Below are positions 7,671 through 17,036 of a stretch of DNA of 64,000 bases, piece after piece. Positions within the stretch are counted from its first letter, which is position 1; each line of letters opens with the position of its first letter. The notes under the pieces are model-generated. The model searched no databases. It saw only the letters and a list, made by a program, of their open reading frames with translations, and was not told the DNA's origin. The DNA is taken from positions 124,001-188,000 of the forward strand of contig NZ_QKKX01000044.1 in assembly GCF_003434305.1 (NCBI RefSeq), written 5' to 3'. Origin of the DNA: Micromonospora sp. MW-13 (lineage in GTDB: Bacteria; Actinomycetota; Actinomycetes; Mycobacteriales; Micromonosporaceae). The position numbers were made by a program, and so were the translations under genes.

Positions 7671-8201
7671 TCACCGGCCAGGTAGGCCGGCGAGCCAGCG
7701 GTCCAGGGCCGCCGGGGAGCGGAGCAGCACCACCGGCGGCCCCGACGGATCCGTCTGCCAGGCCCGCATCCGCCGGCGAGCCCGGCCGAACGCGGTGACG
7801 TGCCACACCAGGATCGAGTCTCGGGACAGCACGCTGCCCAGCGACTCACGGTTGCCGTTGCAGATCTCCTCCCCCGTCACCAGCCGGCGCGCGGTACGGC
7901 GCAGCAGCCGCCAGAGGGAGCACCAACGCGGGTAGTCCAGGCCGACCACCAGGTCGGCGCGCGCCAGCGGCACATCCCGCCACCCGTGGTACGCCCCGTC
8001 CAGGATCCAGCGGTCCCGTCGGCAGATCTCCTCGATCCGGCTGCGCTGCTGCGCGACCGGCACCTCGACCCAGCCGGGCTGCCAGAGCAGGTCGTCGACC
8101 GGGTACCACGGCACGCCGAGGCGCTCGGCCAGCAGCGCGGCGAGGGTGGACTTGCCGGCGCCGTACACCACGTAGATCAGAATGCGAGACGGTGCGCTCA
8201 T
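7671..8201 (-). CDS. P-loop kinase-like protein (adenylate kinase/topology-modulation type)
   Basis: A 176-aa P-loop NTPase from the ATG at 8201. It has a beta strand (RILIYV), then YGAGKST at 13-19, a lid-type helix, a DDLLWQPGW substrate-side motif at about 37-44, and Arg-rich C-terminal helices (RRTARRL, RARRRMRAW). This is the layout of the FlaR/topology-modulation family of small adenylate-kinase-like proteins, whose substrate is generally unknown. The first Gly of the Walker A motif is Val (V11; GxxxxGK becomes VVYGAGK), while the GAGKST part is intact. It is convergent with the integrase remnant and divergent from the serine hydrolase gene. Confidence 0.75.
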   Translation of the reverse strand: MSAPSRILIYVVYGAGKSTLAALLAERLGVPWYPVDDLLWQPGWVEVPVAQQRSRIEEICRRDRWILDGAYHGWRDVPLARADLVVGLDYPRWCSLWRLLRRTARRLVTGEEICNGNRESLGSVLSRDSILVWHVTAFGRARRRMRAWQTDPSGPPVVLLRSPAALDRWLAGLPGR

Positions 8202-8409
8202 CGCGGCAGCGTATGCGGTCGACGCGACCGGGAGCCTGGACCGGATAGCCGGTTCCCGCCGCCACGGTTCCGACTCAGGTCGCAAACCGATTGCGTCCCT
8301 GCGCCAGATGTCGCGGCGGCGCTGCCCCGGCAGGCTTTTGCCGAGGGCCTTCGAGTGACGCCGCACGGACCTGCTCCGGACACCCGAGGGCCCCGAAGGG
8401 CAGCAGACG

Positions 8410-10470
8410 ATGTTCCACGATGAGGCACCCGAGCGGCTCACCCCGCGACCCCGCCCGCCCCGGTCCGGGTCCCGCCTCCTGCGCCGGGCGGCGTTCCTGG
8501 CGACGATGGTCGTTGTCGCCACGGCCACGGTCGCGGGCTGCGCAGCGGGCACGACCCCGACCAACCCGGCCCCGCCCGTCGGCGTCCCGGCCGCCCCCGG
8601 CGCGTCGACCGACCCGGCCGCCCTGAACCGCCGGGATGTCGACGCCTGGCTCGACGGCCTGCTCCCGGCCGCGCTCCAACGGACCGGCATCGCGGGAGCC
8701 TCGGTCGCCGTCGTCCGCGACGGCGAGATCCTCACCGCGCGGGGGTACGGCCACGCCGACACGGGCACCGACGGCGGTGCGGCCCCCGTGCCCGTCGACC
8801 CCGACCGGCACCTGTTCCGGGTGGGGTCGGTGTCGAAGCTCGTCACCGCGACCGCCGTCATGCAGCTCGTCGAGAAGGGCGACCTCGACCTCGACGCCGA
8901 CGTCCGCGACCAGCTCGACTTCACCCTGCCCCGCAGCTTCGACCGCGCCGTCACCCTGCGGCACCTGCTGACCCACACCGCCGGGTTCGAGGAGCGGGTC
9001 GGCGGCCTGATCGACCTGGCCGGCGCCGGCACCGACCTGCGCGAGGCCCTGGCGACCGACCCGCCCGAGCAGATCTACGAGCCGGGCACCGTGCCCGCCT
9101 ACTCCAACTACGGCAACGCGCTCGCCGGGTACGTCGTCGAGCGGGTGAGCGGGATGCGCTTCGAGGAGTACGTCCAGCGCAACGTCCTCGGCCGCGCCGG
9201 CATGACGTCGTCGACCTTCGCGCAGCCGCTGCCGCCGCACCTGCGGGACCGCCTGTCGAACGGGTACGACGACGCCTCCGCCCCGGCCGCGCCGTTCGAG
9301 ACCGTCGGCGTCCCGCCCGCCGGGGCGCTCAGCGCACCGGCGACCGACATGGCCCGCTTCATGCTCGCCCACCTCGGCGCACCGGTCGGTGGTACAGCCC
9401 TGCTCGGCCCCCCGGCCCTCGAACTCATGCACCGGCCGGCGCTCGACGCGGCCTCGCTCGGCACCCTCGCCGACGGCCCCCGGATGACTCTCGGGTTCTT
9501 CGAGGAGAACCGCAACGGCCACCGGATCCTCGGCCACGGCGGCGACACCTCGTACTTCCACTCCCACCTGCAGATCTACCCCGACGACCGGGCCGGCATC
9601 TTCATCTCGCTCAACAGCAACGGGCGCGGCGCGATCGACAGCCACGAACTGCGGCAGGCGGTCCTGTCGGGGTTCGCCGACCGCTACTTCCCGCCGGCCA
9701 AGCCCCTGCCGGTCCGGGCCGTCGACGCGGCAACCACCGCCGAGCACGCCGCGCTGGCCGCCGGCACCTACGAGAGCTCGCGGGCGATGCGCAGCACCTT
9801 CCTGACCGCGATCGGCCTGGTCGGCCGTACGACGGTGAGCGTCCAGGACGGCGGCCGGCTGCTGTTCGAGCCCGGCCCGCTCTCGGACTCCCCCGCCCTG
9901 TACGAGGAGATCACCCCCCACGTCTGGCGGGAGGTCGGCGGGCAGCGCACCCTCTCGATGCGGGTGGCCGACGGCCGGGTGCAGGCGATCGGCTTCGAGT
10001 CCGCGTTCGCCCTCCTGCCGGTCGGGCCCGCCCGCAGCACCGCCCTCGCCGTCCCGGTGATCGCCGCGTCGGCCGTCGTGCTCGTCCTCGCCGTCCTGTC
10101 CTGGCCGGTCGGCGCGGTCGCCCGCCGCCGCCTCGGCCGCGCCCCCCGCGACCCCGCCGGACGCACCGCGCGGGTCCTGAGCCGCCTCGCCGTCGCCGGC
10201 GCTGTCCTCGCACTCGTCGGCTGGGGGGTGAGCATCGTCAGCATCATGGGCCTCCAGGAAGTCCCGAGCGCCGCCCTGCGGGCCGTGCAGGCGCTACAAC
10301 TGATGGGTCTGCTCGGTGTGCTGCCCGCCGCCGTCCGGCTCGTCGACGACATCCGCCGCCGCGCCGGCTGGCACCGGACCGCCGGCAGCGGCCTGATCCT
10401 GCTCGCGCTCGCCGGTACGGGATGGTTCGCCGTCGAGTTCATGCTGCTCGCCCCGGACATCTCCTACTGA
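8410..10470 (+). CDS. Serine beta-lactamase-fold hydrolase, membrane-anchored
   Basis: A 686-aa protein of the class C beta-lactamase/penicillin-binding-like hydrolase family. The N-terminus has a hydrophobic segment ending TVAGC, a likely lipobox at about residue 46. The catalytic domain (about 75-420) shows SVSK (the SxxK nucleophile/base), AYSNYGNALAGY (the YxN motif) and GHGGDTSYFHS near its end (the HxG position). A beta-rich spacer follows (about 440-540), and the C-terminus has about four transmembrane helices (545-680). Relatives are D-aminopeptidases, esterases or cell-wall DD-peptidases; the substrate cannot be told from sequence. The two-component genes start 43 nt downstream, so the hydrolase may be regulated with or by them. 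Confidence 0.85.
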   Translation: MFHDEAPERLTPRPRPPRSGSRLLRRAAFLATMVVVATATVAGCAAGTTPTNPAPPVGVPAAPGASTDPAALNRRDVDAWLDGLLPAALQRTGIAGASVAVVRDGEILTARGYGHADTGTDGGAAPVPVDPDRHLFRVGSVSKLVTATAVMQLVEKGDLDLDADVRDQLDFTLPRSFDRAVTLRHLLTHTAGFEERVGGLIDLAGAGTDLREALATDPPEQIYEPGTVPAYSNYGNALAGYVVERVSGMRFEEYVQRNVLGRAGMTSSTFAQPLPPHLRDRLSNGYDDASAPAAPFETVGVPPAGALSAPATDMARFMLAHLGAPVGGTALLGPPALELMHRPALDAASLGTLADGPRMTLGFFEENRNGHRILGHGGDTSYFHSHLQIYPDDRAGIFISLNSNGRGAIDSHELRQAVLSGFADRYFPPAKPLPVRAVDAATTAEHAALAAGTYESSRAMRSTFLTAIGLVGRTTVSVQDGGRLLFEPGPLSDSPALYEEITPHVWREVGGQRTLSMRVADGRVQAIGFESAFALLPVGPARSTALAVPVIAASAVVLVLAVLSWPVGAVARRRLGRAPRDPAGRTARVLSRLAVAGAVLALVGWGVSIVSIMGLQEVPSAALRAVQALQLMGLLGVLPAAVRLVDDIRRRAGWHRTAGSGLILLALAGTGWFAVEFMLLAPDISY

Positions 10471-10513
10471 CCCGCCGACGCCCGACGATTCCCGACGGAG
10501 GACGCTCATCACC

Positions 10514-11881
10514 ATGGCAGAGCACCCCGGCGCCGGCCGAGCGCCGGCCGGCGCACCCGGCTCGCCACGACTGACCCGGCAACTCGACGAGCGACTCACG
10601 AGGCTCGGAGTGACCGGCCGGTTCGCGCGGGACTGCCTGCTGGCGGCCGGCGTCACCGTGGCGACGTTCGTGCTGCTGACGACGTTTCTCCGGTTTGTCG
10701 CACCCGTCGACGGGCTCTCCGTCGACCCGGCGCGGGCCCGGCTGCTCGTCGCCGCCGCCTGCGGGCAGGCGATGGTCCTGTGCCTGCGTCGGGTACGCCC
10801 GCGGCTCTGCCTCGGGCTCGTCGTCGGCCTACAGGTCGTCATCACCGCAGTGGTCCCGTCCGAGGCGACGGTCCGTGGCGTCGCACCGCTCGTCGCGGCC
10901 TACACCGTCGGCACCCTGTTCCCCGCCAGGACGGCGCTGCTGCTGGCCGGCGCGGCTGCGGTGGCCGAGGCGTCGGGGGTGATCGCGGTTACCGCCGGGA
11001 TGGCCCCCGACATCCTGGTCACGGCGCTCGGCCACCTGGCGTCGGGGGCCCTGTCCTACCTGGGGGCGACCTTCGTCGGCAGCTACGTCGCCACCCACCG
11101 GCGCTACCTGGAACTGGTGCGGGTGCGGGCGGACGAAGCGGTCCGGGCGCACCGGGAGAAGGTGCGGGCGGCGATCGGCGCGGAGCGCTCACGGATGGCC
11201 CGGGAGCTGCACGACGTCGCCGCCCACCACCTGTCCGGCATGGTGGTGCAGGCGGCGGCGGTCGAGCGGCTGATCGACCGCGACCCGGCGGCCGCGAAGG
11301 CCGGTGTGGCGTGGATCCGCGGCCAGGGCAAGGAGACCCTCGACAACCTGAGACTCGTCGTGGGTGTGCTCCGGGGGCGGTCGGTGACGCGAGGCGGCGC
11401 AGACACCGCCGGGCACGAGGAGGGGAACACCCCGGTGCCGGGACTGGCCATGCTCGACGACCTCGTGCGCACCGCACGCGACCTCGGCACCTCGGTCGAG
11501 TTCGTCGGCGAGGGAGCGCGGCGCGAGGTGCCCCCGATCGCCGACGTCGCGCTGTACCGGATGGTGCAGGAGTGCCTGTCCAACGCCCGCCAGCACGCCC
11601 CGGGCGCGCCGGTGCGCGTAGGGCTCCGCTTCCTGCCGCGCGAGGTTACGCTCGAGGTGTCGAACGCACCCGCCGCGCGCGGCCCCCAACCGGCGGGACG
11701 GGCCAGCAGCGGGGTCGGCCTGGTCGGCATGCGGGAACGCGCGCAGCTGATCGGTGCGCGGTTCGCGGCCGGCCCGACGCCGGCCGGCGGGTGGTCTGTC
11801 ACAGTGACGTTGCCGACGGGACGCGACGACGCGCCCGCCGGCTCCACGACGGCGACCCCGAGGGGAGATGACCCGGCATGA
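10514..11881 (+). CDS. Two-component sensor histidine kinase (NarL/DesK class)
   Basis: A 455-aa sensor kinase. About five transmembrane helices lie in residues 38-200, followed by the dimerisation/phosphoacceptor helix with the H-box MARELHDVAAHHLSGMVVQA and a C-terminal HATPase_c domain with the N-box VQECLSNARQHAPG and the G-box SGVGLVGMRERAQ. The H-box ELHDxxAHHLS is typical of HisKA_3 kinases that partner LuxR-type response regulators. GGAGGA lies 13 nt before the ATG. It overlaps the downstream regulator by ATGA, so the pair is co-translated. The few extracytoplasmic residues suggest that it senses a membrane or intramembrane signal. Confidence 0.9.
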   Translation: MAEHPGAGRAPAGAPGSPRLTRQLDERLTRLGVTGRFARDCLLAAGVTVATFVLLTTFLRFVAPVDGLSVDPARARLLVAAACGQAMVLCLRRVRPRLCLGLVVGLQVVITAVVPSEATVRGVAPLVAAYTVGTLFPARTALLLAGAAAVAEASGVIAVTAGMAPDILVTALGHLASGALSYLGATFVGSYVATHRRYLELVRVRADEAVRAHREKVRAAIGAERSRMARELHDVAAHHLSGMVVQAAAVERLIDRDPAAAKAGVAWIRGQGKETLDNLRLVVGVLRGRSVTRGGADTAGHEEGNTPVPGLAMLDDLVRTARDLGTSVEFVGEGARREVPPIADVALYRMVQECLSNARQHAPGAPVRVGLRFLPREVTLEVSNAPAARGPQPAGRASSGVGLVGMRERAQLIGARFAAGPTPAGGWSVTVTLPTGRDDAPAGSTTATPRGDDPA

Positions 11882-12534
11882 TCACGGTGATGCTCGTCGA
11901 CGACCAGGCAGTCGTGCGGGCCGGCTTCCGGGTCATCCTGGAGCAGGCGGGGGACATCGAGGTCGTGGCGGAGGCGTCCAACGGGTCCTCGGCTGTCGAG
12001 CTGGCCCGCCGGCTGCACCCGGACGTCATCTGCATGGACGTCCGGATGCCCGGCGGCGATGGGCTCGCCGCGACCCGCCAGATCGTCGCCGACGCCGCCG
12101 GGGCGCCGCCGGCCGTCCTCGTGGTGACGACCTTCGACCTCGACGAGTACGTCTTCGGCGCGCTCGAGTCCGGGGCGAGCGGGTTCATCCTCAAGGACTG
12201 CGAGCCCGAGGACCTCATCGACGCGGTCCGCCGCCTCGCCAACGGATACGGGCTCGTCGACCAGGCCGTCACCCACCGGGTGATCTCGGAGTTCGCGCGG
12301 CGCAGGCCGGCGCCCCCGTCCGACGCCGCGGCGGCTCACCAGCTCACCGCGCGGGAGCAGGAGATCGTGGGGCTGCTCGCCAAGGGCCTGTCCAACGTCG
12401 AGATCGCCGAGGAGCTGTTCATCGAGACCAGCACGGTCAAGTCCCACCTGGGGCGGGCGATGGCAAAGATCGGCGTACGCGACCGGTTGCAGACCGTGGT
12501 CTGGGCGTACCAGAACGGTCTGGTCCCGCGCTGA
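11878..12534 (+). CDS. NarL/LuxR-type response regulator
   Basis: A 218-aa response regulator. The receiver domain (1-120) has the acidic pair DD at 9-10, the phosphoacceptor Asp in CMDVRMPGGDG (about 54) and the conserved Lys in FILKDCEPEDL. The C-terminal LuxR HTH (about 150-210) reads LTAREQEIVGLLAKGLSNVE then ETSTVKSHLGRAMAKI. It is coupled to the kinase by the ATGA overlap and follows the serine hydrolase gene, so control of that membrane hydrolase or of cell-envelope genes is the simplest guess. Confidence 0.92.
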   Translation: MITVMLVDDQAVVRAGFRVILEQAGDIEVVAEASNGSSAVELARRLHPDVICMDVRMPGGDGLAATRQIVADAAGAPPAVLVVTTFDLDEYVFGALESGASGFILKDCEPEDLIDAVRRLANGYGLVDQAVTHRVISEFARRRPAPPSDAAAAHQLTAREQEIVGLLAKGLSNVEIAEELFIETSTVKSHLGRAMAKIGVRDRLQTVVWAYQNGLVPR

Positions 12535-12708
12535 CCCGAGTCCCCGGTCACCGCCGACCAGCGTGACGCCAGGCGACCGCCCTGAGCGCCGCCCTGCTCC
12601 CCCGCGGACATGCAGCCGCCGGGACAACCGCCGGGGGAACCATCCGCCAAGGTCGGATCGGTACGCCCCGCACCGGGTGGACGAGCCGCCGCGAACGGTC
12701 GCCGGCGG

Positions 12709-13221
12709 TCACCGGAGCAGGGGCACCAGGGAGCGGCTGAGCTGGCCGCCCGGGCGGTACACCACGCACATGATGTCGCGGTCGCCGTCGGCCCAGGTCT
12801 CCGCCGTGGGCAGGATCGGGTAGTAGTCCAGCCCGGAGGCGGCCCGGGAGGTCCACCGCCGGTCGAAGTCACCACCGCACCCGGCCCAGGCAAACGCCGC
12901 CAGCGCCGGCCGGTCCCACGGCCCGTCCGCCGCGTGCAGGAACGCGTACGACTGGTTGTCCGCGTGTTCCTCGCACGGGCGGTAGAGCACGACCACCCCA
13001 CCGGCGCGTCGCGAGTGGGCGGGGTCGGTGAAGCACTCGCCACCCTCGATGTTGAGGATCCCGGTGGTCTGCGCGGTGATGAACGTGTCGTCCTTGTGGG
13101 GGGCCGCCGGGCGTGGTTCGGCGGCCGGGAACGCCGCCACCGCCAGGACGGCGGCGACCAGCGCCCAGCCCCGGTGCCGGGGTCGGGGGTGCGGCACCCT
13201 GTCCGCCGCTGTCCGGGTCAT
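12709..13221 (-). CDS. Secreted septum-formation-like protein
   Basis: A 170-aa protein beginning at the ATG at 13221. An N-terminal hydrophobic segment (about 19-34) acts as a signal or anchor. The mature part has GGECFTDP near its start, a paired Cys (RPCEEHADNQSYAF), AGCGGDF and a C-terminal DRDIMCVVY. Cysteines spaced in this way, with the GECF and H..Q.Y blocks, match the Septum_form family (PF13845) of actinobacterial exported proteins, whose biochemical role is not settled. It is divergent from the purple acid phosphatase gene. Confidence 0.7.
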   Translation of the reverse strand: MTRTAADRVPHPRPRHRGWALVAAVLAVAAFPAAEPRPAAPHKDDTFITAQTTGILNIEGGECFTDPAHSRRAGGVVVLYRPCEEHADNQSYAFLHAADGPWDRPALAAFAWAGCGGDFDRRWTSRAASGLDYYPILPTAETWADGDRDIMCVVYRPGGQLSRSLVPLLR

Positions 13222-13482
13222 CGCAGGTCCGTTCCGTAGGTGGTGACGCGGGCGGTTCCGCGCCGCCGCATGGTAGGCCCCGCCCGTTGAACCCAAGATC
13301 GACGGCTGATGTCCGGCGCGGAACGGCCCGGTTACCCGGCGGCGAAGGCACCTGCTCTGGATCATGAGTTCACCTGGCGGCCAGCCGGATGTCGTTCCGG
13401 CTTCCACTCGCCGGCCGGTAATGCGATGGCCTGCCGCGCCACCGTCGGCGGGCGCATCCCTCCTGCTGAAGGGCTTCCTACC

Positions 13483-15144
13483 GTGAATTCCGGCAATAGA
13501 CCCTGGATCACCATGTCGCGACGGACGAGGATCGTGGCGGCCGGCGGGGCGGCGCTGCTCGTCGGCGGCTTCGCCCTCACCCCGGCGGCGTTCGGCGACG
13601 CCGCCCCGGCCAAGTACCCGGCGGCCGAGGTCCACCGGCCGTCGCCGATGCCCGACCGGGTGGTCCTCACCCCGACCACCACTCCGGCGACCTCGCAGAA
13701 GGTGACCTGGCGGGCCGAGGCGACCGCGGAGTGGGCTCAGGCGCAGATCCTCGCGGCGCCGAAGGCGCTCGGCTCCGTGACGCCGGCCACCGGTGCGGTG
13801 CGCACCGTGCCGGCGAGCGCCAGCACGTCGGTCAACACCTCGCTGGGCTACGCCTCGACGTACCACACCGTCGAGTTCACCGGGCTGAGCCCGGACACCC
13901 GTTACACCTACCGGGTCGGTGACGGCACCAACTGGAGCGAGTGGGCGGACTTCACCACCGCCGACAGCTCCCTCGATCCGTTCTCGTTCATCTACTACGG
14001 CGACGCCCAGAACTACCTCGACTCGGCCGTACCCCGGGTGTTCCGTCAGGCGTTCGCCGACCGGCCCGAGGCCAAGATGATCGTCAACGCCGGCGACCTG
14101 ATCGACTCCGCGAACAGCGAGGAGCAGTGGGGTCAGTGGTTCAAGGCCGGCGGCTTCATCGACAGCCAGGTCAACAACATCTCCGTGCCGGGCAACCACG
14201 AGTACAGCGGCGGCCTCTCCTCCTTCTGGCGCCCGCAGTTCCCGTACCCGGACAACGGCCCGGGCAACCCGGAACTCAAGCAGACCGCCTACCAGGTCGA
14301 CTACCAGGGCGTCCGGTTCATCGGCCTGGACACCAACCACCAGAGCAACAGCACGCTCATGGCGGCGCAGACCGCGTGGCTGGAGGGCCTGCTGCGGGAC
14401 AACCCGAACAAGTGGACGGTGGTCACCTTCCACCACCCGGTCTACTCGACCACCGGCACCCGGAACAACCCGAACGTCCGCGACCAGTGGGGCCCGCTGT
14501 TCGAGAAGTACGGCGTGGACCTGGTCCTCCAAGGCCACGACCACTCGTACGGCCGAGGCAACGTCGCCGCCAAGCGCCAGTCGACCACCGTGCACAACGG
14601 TGTGGCCTACGTGGTCTCCGTCTCGGGCGGCAAGATGTACGCGCTCAACAACGGGGAGAACTGGACCGGCAACGGCGCCGAGGTCGTCAGCAAGGGCCAG
14701 AACATTCAGCTCTACCAGCTCATCGACGTCCAGGCGGACCAGATCCGGTTCGAGGCGCGGTACGCCAACGGCGAGCACCACGACGGCTTTCTGATCCGCA
14801 AGAACGCGGCCGGCGAGCGGACCGTCAACGAGCTGCGTACGCCGGAGAACACCGTCGGTGAGCAGGTCACCGTCAACCGGACCACGGTCGAGACCAAGGG
14901 CCGGGTCAAGGTCTCCGCGTACGGCTACGACCCGGGCGAGAAGGTGACCGTCTACCTGCGCAACACCAATGCGGAGCAGGGCCGCAACGGCGTCTTCATC
15001 GGCTACCAGACCGCCGACGAGCTGGGCCGGCTCAGCTACAGCTTCGAGCTGCCGCCCACCGCGAAGAAGAACTCCACCCACGTGGTCTACCTGACCAGCG
15101 ACAACCAGAAGATCACCAGCCCGGTCGTCACCGTCACCAAGTAG
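13483..15144 (+). CDS. Secreted purple acid phosphatase / metallophosphoesterase
   Basis: A protein of about 553 aa with a signal peptide (SRRTRIVAAGGAALLVGGFA, possibly Tat-like). A fibronectin-III-like N-terminal domain (about 55-160; VTWRAEATAEW ... GLSPDTRYTYRVGDG) precedes the metallophosphatase core. The metal ligands are in order: YYGDAQNY, NAGDLID, GNHEYSGG, TFHHPVYS and GHDHSYGRGN. A second beta-sandwich closes the protein (TKGRVKVSAYGYDPGEKVTV). I chose the GTG at 13483, which has AAGGG 9-10 nt upstream; the ATG at 13513 has no binding site but also fits. It likely releases phosphate from organic phosphomonoesters outside the cell. Confidence 0.88.
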   Translation: MNSGNRPWITMSRRTRIVAAGGAALLVGGFALTPAAFGDAAPAKYPAAEVHRPSPMPDRVVLTPTTTPATSQKVTWRAEATAEWAQAQILAAPKALGSVTPATGAVRTVPASASTSVNTSLGYASTYHTVEFTGLSPDTRYTYRVGDGTNWSEWADFTTADSSLDPFSFIYYGDAQNYLDSAVPRVFRQAFADRPEAKMIVNAGDLIDSANSEEQWGQWFKAGGFIDSQVNNISVPGNHEYSGGLSSFWRPQFPYPDNGPGNPELKQTAYQVDYQGVRFIGLDTNHQSNSTLMAAQTAWLEGLLRDNPNKWTVVTFHHPVYSTTGTRNNPNVRDQWGPLFEKYGVDLVLQGHDHSYGRGNVAAKRQSTTVHNGVAYVVSVSGGKMYALNNGENWTGNGAEVVSKGQNIQLYQLIDVQADQIRFEARYANGEHHDGFLIRKNAAGERTVNELRTPENTVGEQVTVNRTTVETKGRVKVSAYGYDPGEKVTVYLRNTNAEQGRNGVFIGYQTADELGRLSYSFELPPTAKKNSTHVVYLTSDNQKITSPVVTVTK

Positions 15145-15151
15145 CCCCGTC

Positions 15152-15189
15152 CCGGGTCGGGCCGGTCGATGCCGACCGGCCCGACCCGG
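15152..15189 (+). terminator. Strong hairpin terminator after the phosphatase gene
   Basis: A 17-bp perfect stem (left arm 15152-15168, right arm 15173-15189) with the loop ATGC starts 7 nt after the phosphatase stop. There is no U-tract, as is usual for high-GC actinobacterial terminators. It separates the phosphatase from the metal-transport pair. Confidence 0.75.
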
Positions 15190-15213
15190 AACGGTACGAG
15201 CAGGGAGAGTCAC

Positions 15214-15909
15214 GTGAGGATCCGTACCCGGGCCCGGGCCGGCGCGCCCCGGACCGGCAGCCGGTCGGCCGGTGCGCTGCTGGCCGGCGCCGCCGCGCTC
15301 AGCGCGGCCGTCGGTCCGGCCGCACCGGCCGGCGCCCACCCGTTCGGTCCACCGTCCACCGCCGGCGTCAGCGTCGACGGAGCCCGGGTGGCGCTGGTCT
15401 GGCAGGCCGCCGAGGACGACTGGGTGGCGCTGGGCCAGTCGGTCGGCGCGTTCGAGGACCCCACCGCGGGCGCCGTCGACACCGCGTTGACCGGAGAGCA
15501 GAAGCTGCAACGCTCGGCGGCGGTGCGGGAGTACCTGCTCCGGCACGTCGACGTCCGCCAGGCCGGCCGAACCTGCGCGGAGGAGTTGCTGCCGCTGGAG
15601 CGGCTGCTGGCCGAGGGCGCGCGGTTCCGCTTCGACTGCCCGGAGCCGGTCACCGAGGTCCGGCTCACGGTCACCGCACTGACCGACCTGAATCCGGCGT
15701 ACCGGACGATGGTCACCGCCCGGACCCCGATGGCGCCGGCCCAGGCGCTGTTCACCGCAACCGGGACCAGCCACGACCTGCGGGCCACCGCCACCGGCGG
15801 CGGCCGGCCCGGCGCGGTCACCGCGGTGGCTGCCGGGACCGGACTCGCAGCCGCCGGCGGCCTGGCCGTCCTGCTGGTACGGCGGCGGCGGGCGGGAGGC
15901 CGGCGGTGA
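15214..15909 (+). CDS. Periplasmic-type partner of NicO metal transporter
   Basis: A 231-aa protein starting at a GTG with GGGAGA upstream. It has a signal peptide (SAGALLAGAAALSAAVGPA, mature end near AHPFG), an extracytoplasmic domain of about 150 residues, and a C-terminal transmembrane helix (about 197-222) ending in RRRRAGGRR. The mature N-terminus AHPFG.. and its position directly before a NicO-family transporter (GTGA overlap) match the exported domain often attached to actinobacterial nickel/cobalt exporters. It probably works with the transporter, for example in binding metal outside the membrane. There is no obvious metal motif beyond the mature N-terminal His and paired Cys residues. 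Confidence 0.65.
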   Translation: MRIRTRARAGAPRTGSRSAGALLAGAAALSAAVGPAAPAGAHPFGPPSTAGVSVDGARVALVWQAAEDDWVALGQSVGAFEDPTAGAVDTALTGEQKLQRSAAVREYLLRHVDVRQAGRTCAEELLPLERLLAEGARFRFDCPEPVTEVRLTVTALTDLNPAYRTMVTARTPMAPAQALFTATGTSHDLRATATGGGRPGAVTAVAAGTGLAAAGGLAVLLVRRRRAGGRR

Positions 15910-16802
15910 ACGGTCTGAACGGACTCGACGCCAGGCTGGTCACGTTCTTCGACGGCGGCGTGGTCTTCTGGCTCGCTCTGCTGGTGGCGCTCGGCGTCGG
16001 AGCGGCGCACGCCGTGGCCCCCGGTCACGGCAAGAGCATCACCGCCGCGTATCTGATCGGCACGCACGGTCGGTACCGGGACGCCGCCCGGCTCGGGGTG
16101 ATCGTGGCGGTGATGCACACCTTCTCCGTGCTGATCCTCGCGCTCGCCTGGGTCGGCATCACCGGGGTCGCCGGTTTCGGCACGGAGTCCATCACCGGTT
16201 GGCTCCAGGCGCTCGCCGGGGTGGTGGTGATCGGGGTGGGGGTCCAACTGACCTACCGCCACCTGACCGGCCACAGCCACGGACACAGCCACGGACACGG
16301 ACACGGACACAGCCACAGCCACGGACCCGGACACAGCGACGGGCACGGGCACGGCCATCTCCCCGAGCCGTCCCAGGCAGATGGACATGGACATGCTCAT
16401 GGACACGATCACGAAGCCGACCACCACCAGGGGCAAGGACCACGGTCCACGTCCGACGGCACACCGACGGATCCGTGGTCCCGGCGCGGGCTTGTCGCGC
16501 TCGGCCTCTCGGGTGGGCTGCTGCCGTCGCCGTCGGCCTTCCTGGTCCTGGTCAGCGGGCTGCTCACCGGCCGGGCGCTGTACGCGGTCCTGCTCGTCAC
16601 GGCGTTCGGCGTGGGGATGGCGGCGACGTTGACCGCGGTCGGTGTGCTCACCGTCCGCGGCTACGCGATGCTCGCCGGTCGCGCCCCGCGCTGGTCACTG
16701 GCCGCCACGGCGGTGGCCTGGACACCGCTCGTCGCCGGCATCGCGGTGTCCGCCGGCGGGTGCCTCTACCTGTTCGTCGCCCTGAGCGCGCTCACCGCCT
16801 GA
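15906..16802 (+). CDS. NicO/RcnA-family nickel-cobalt transporter
   Basis: A 298-aa membrane protein of the high-affinity Ni/Co (NicO, RcnA-like) family. The first helices carry the signature GAAHAVAPGHGKSITAAYLIG. After the third helix comes a cytosolic loop of about 70 residues made mostly of His, Gly and Ser (HSHGHSHGHGHGH ... HGHDHEADHHQ), a metal-binding or buffering loop. The last helices include ALGLSGGLLPSPSAFLVL. It overlaps the upstream partner by GTGA. Members such as RcnA export Ni and Co, while others import them; the direction here cannot be decided from sequence, although a His-rich loop is typical for RcnA-like exporters. Confidence 0.85.
   Translation: MNGLNGLDARLVTFFDGGVVFWLALLVALGVGAAHAVAPGHGKSITAAYLIGTHGRYRDAARLGVIVAVMHTFSVLILALAWVGITGVAGFGTESITGWLQALAGVVVIGVGVQLTYRHLTGHSHGHSHGHGHGHSHSHGPGHSDGHGHGHLPEPSQADGHGHAHGHDHEADHHQGQGPRSTSDGTPTDPWSRRGLVALGLSGGLLPSPSAFLVLVSGLLTGRALYAVLLVTAFGVGMAATLTAVGVLTVRGYAMLAGRAPRWSLAATAVAWTPLVAGIAVSAGGCLYLFVALSALTA
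16270..16356 (+). repeat. GGACAC/AGCCAC-type tandem hexamer coding the His-rich loop
   Basis: Imperfect tandem repeats of 6-nt units such as CACGGA and CACAGC encode alternating His-Gly/His-Ser residues in the NicO loop. Such short in-frame repeats can change length by slippage in 2-codon steps without breaking the frame. Confidence 0.7.
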
Positions 16803-17036
16803 CCCCGCCCTGCCCGCTGGAACCCGTGGCGCTCGGCCGCCGACCGTCGGCGGCGGCCCTCCGAGCGTCACTCATCGGCGCCGGTCCGGCCGGAGCCGTG
16901 GAGCCGTGCACCCACATTCCGGCAGCACAGAGGGGTCGCACGGGTTGGGTCCCCCGGCCGGCCAGGTATGGCCGCGGCCAGGAGTACCGGACAGACGCCG
17001 GCCGTTACTGTCGTACGCGGCTGGCAGCATCACGGC

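Noticed and set aside
4576..7700. tRNA gene as an integration target
   Set aside because: I searched for the conserved T-loop and acceptor pairing by eye and found none in this stretch.
13222..15774. N-terminal part of a 1021-codon minus-strand frame
   Set aside because: Only its last 170 codons (12709-13221) look coding; the rest lies opposite the phosphatase and the NicO partner.
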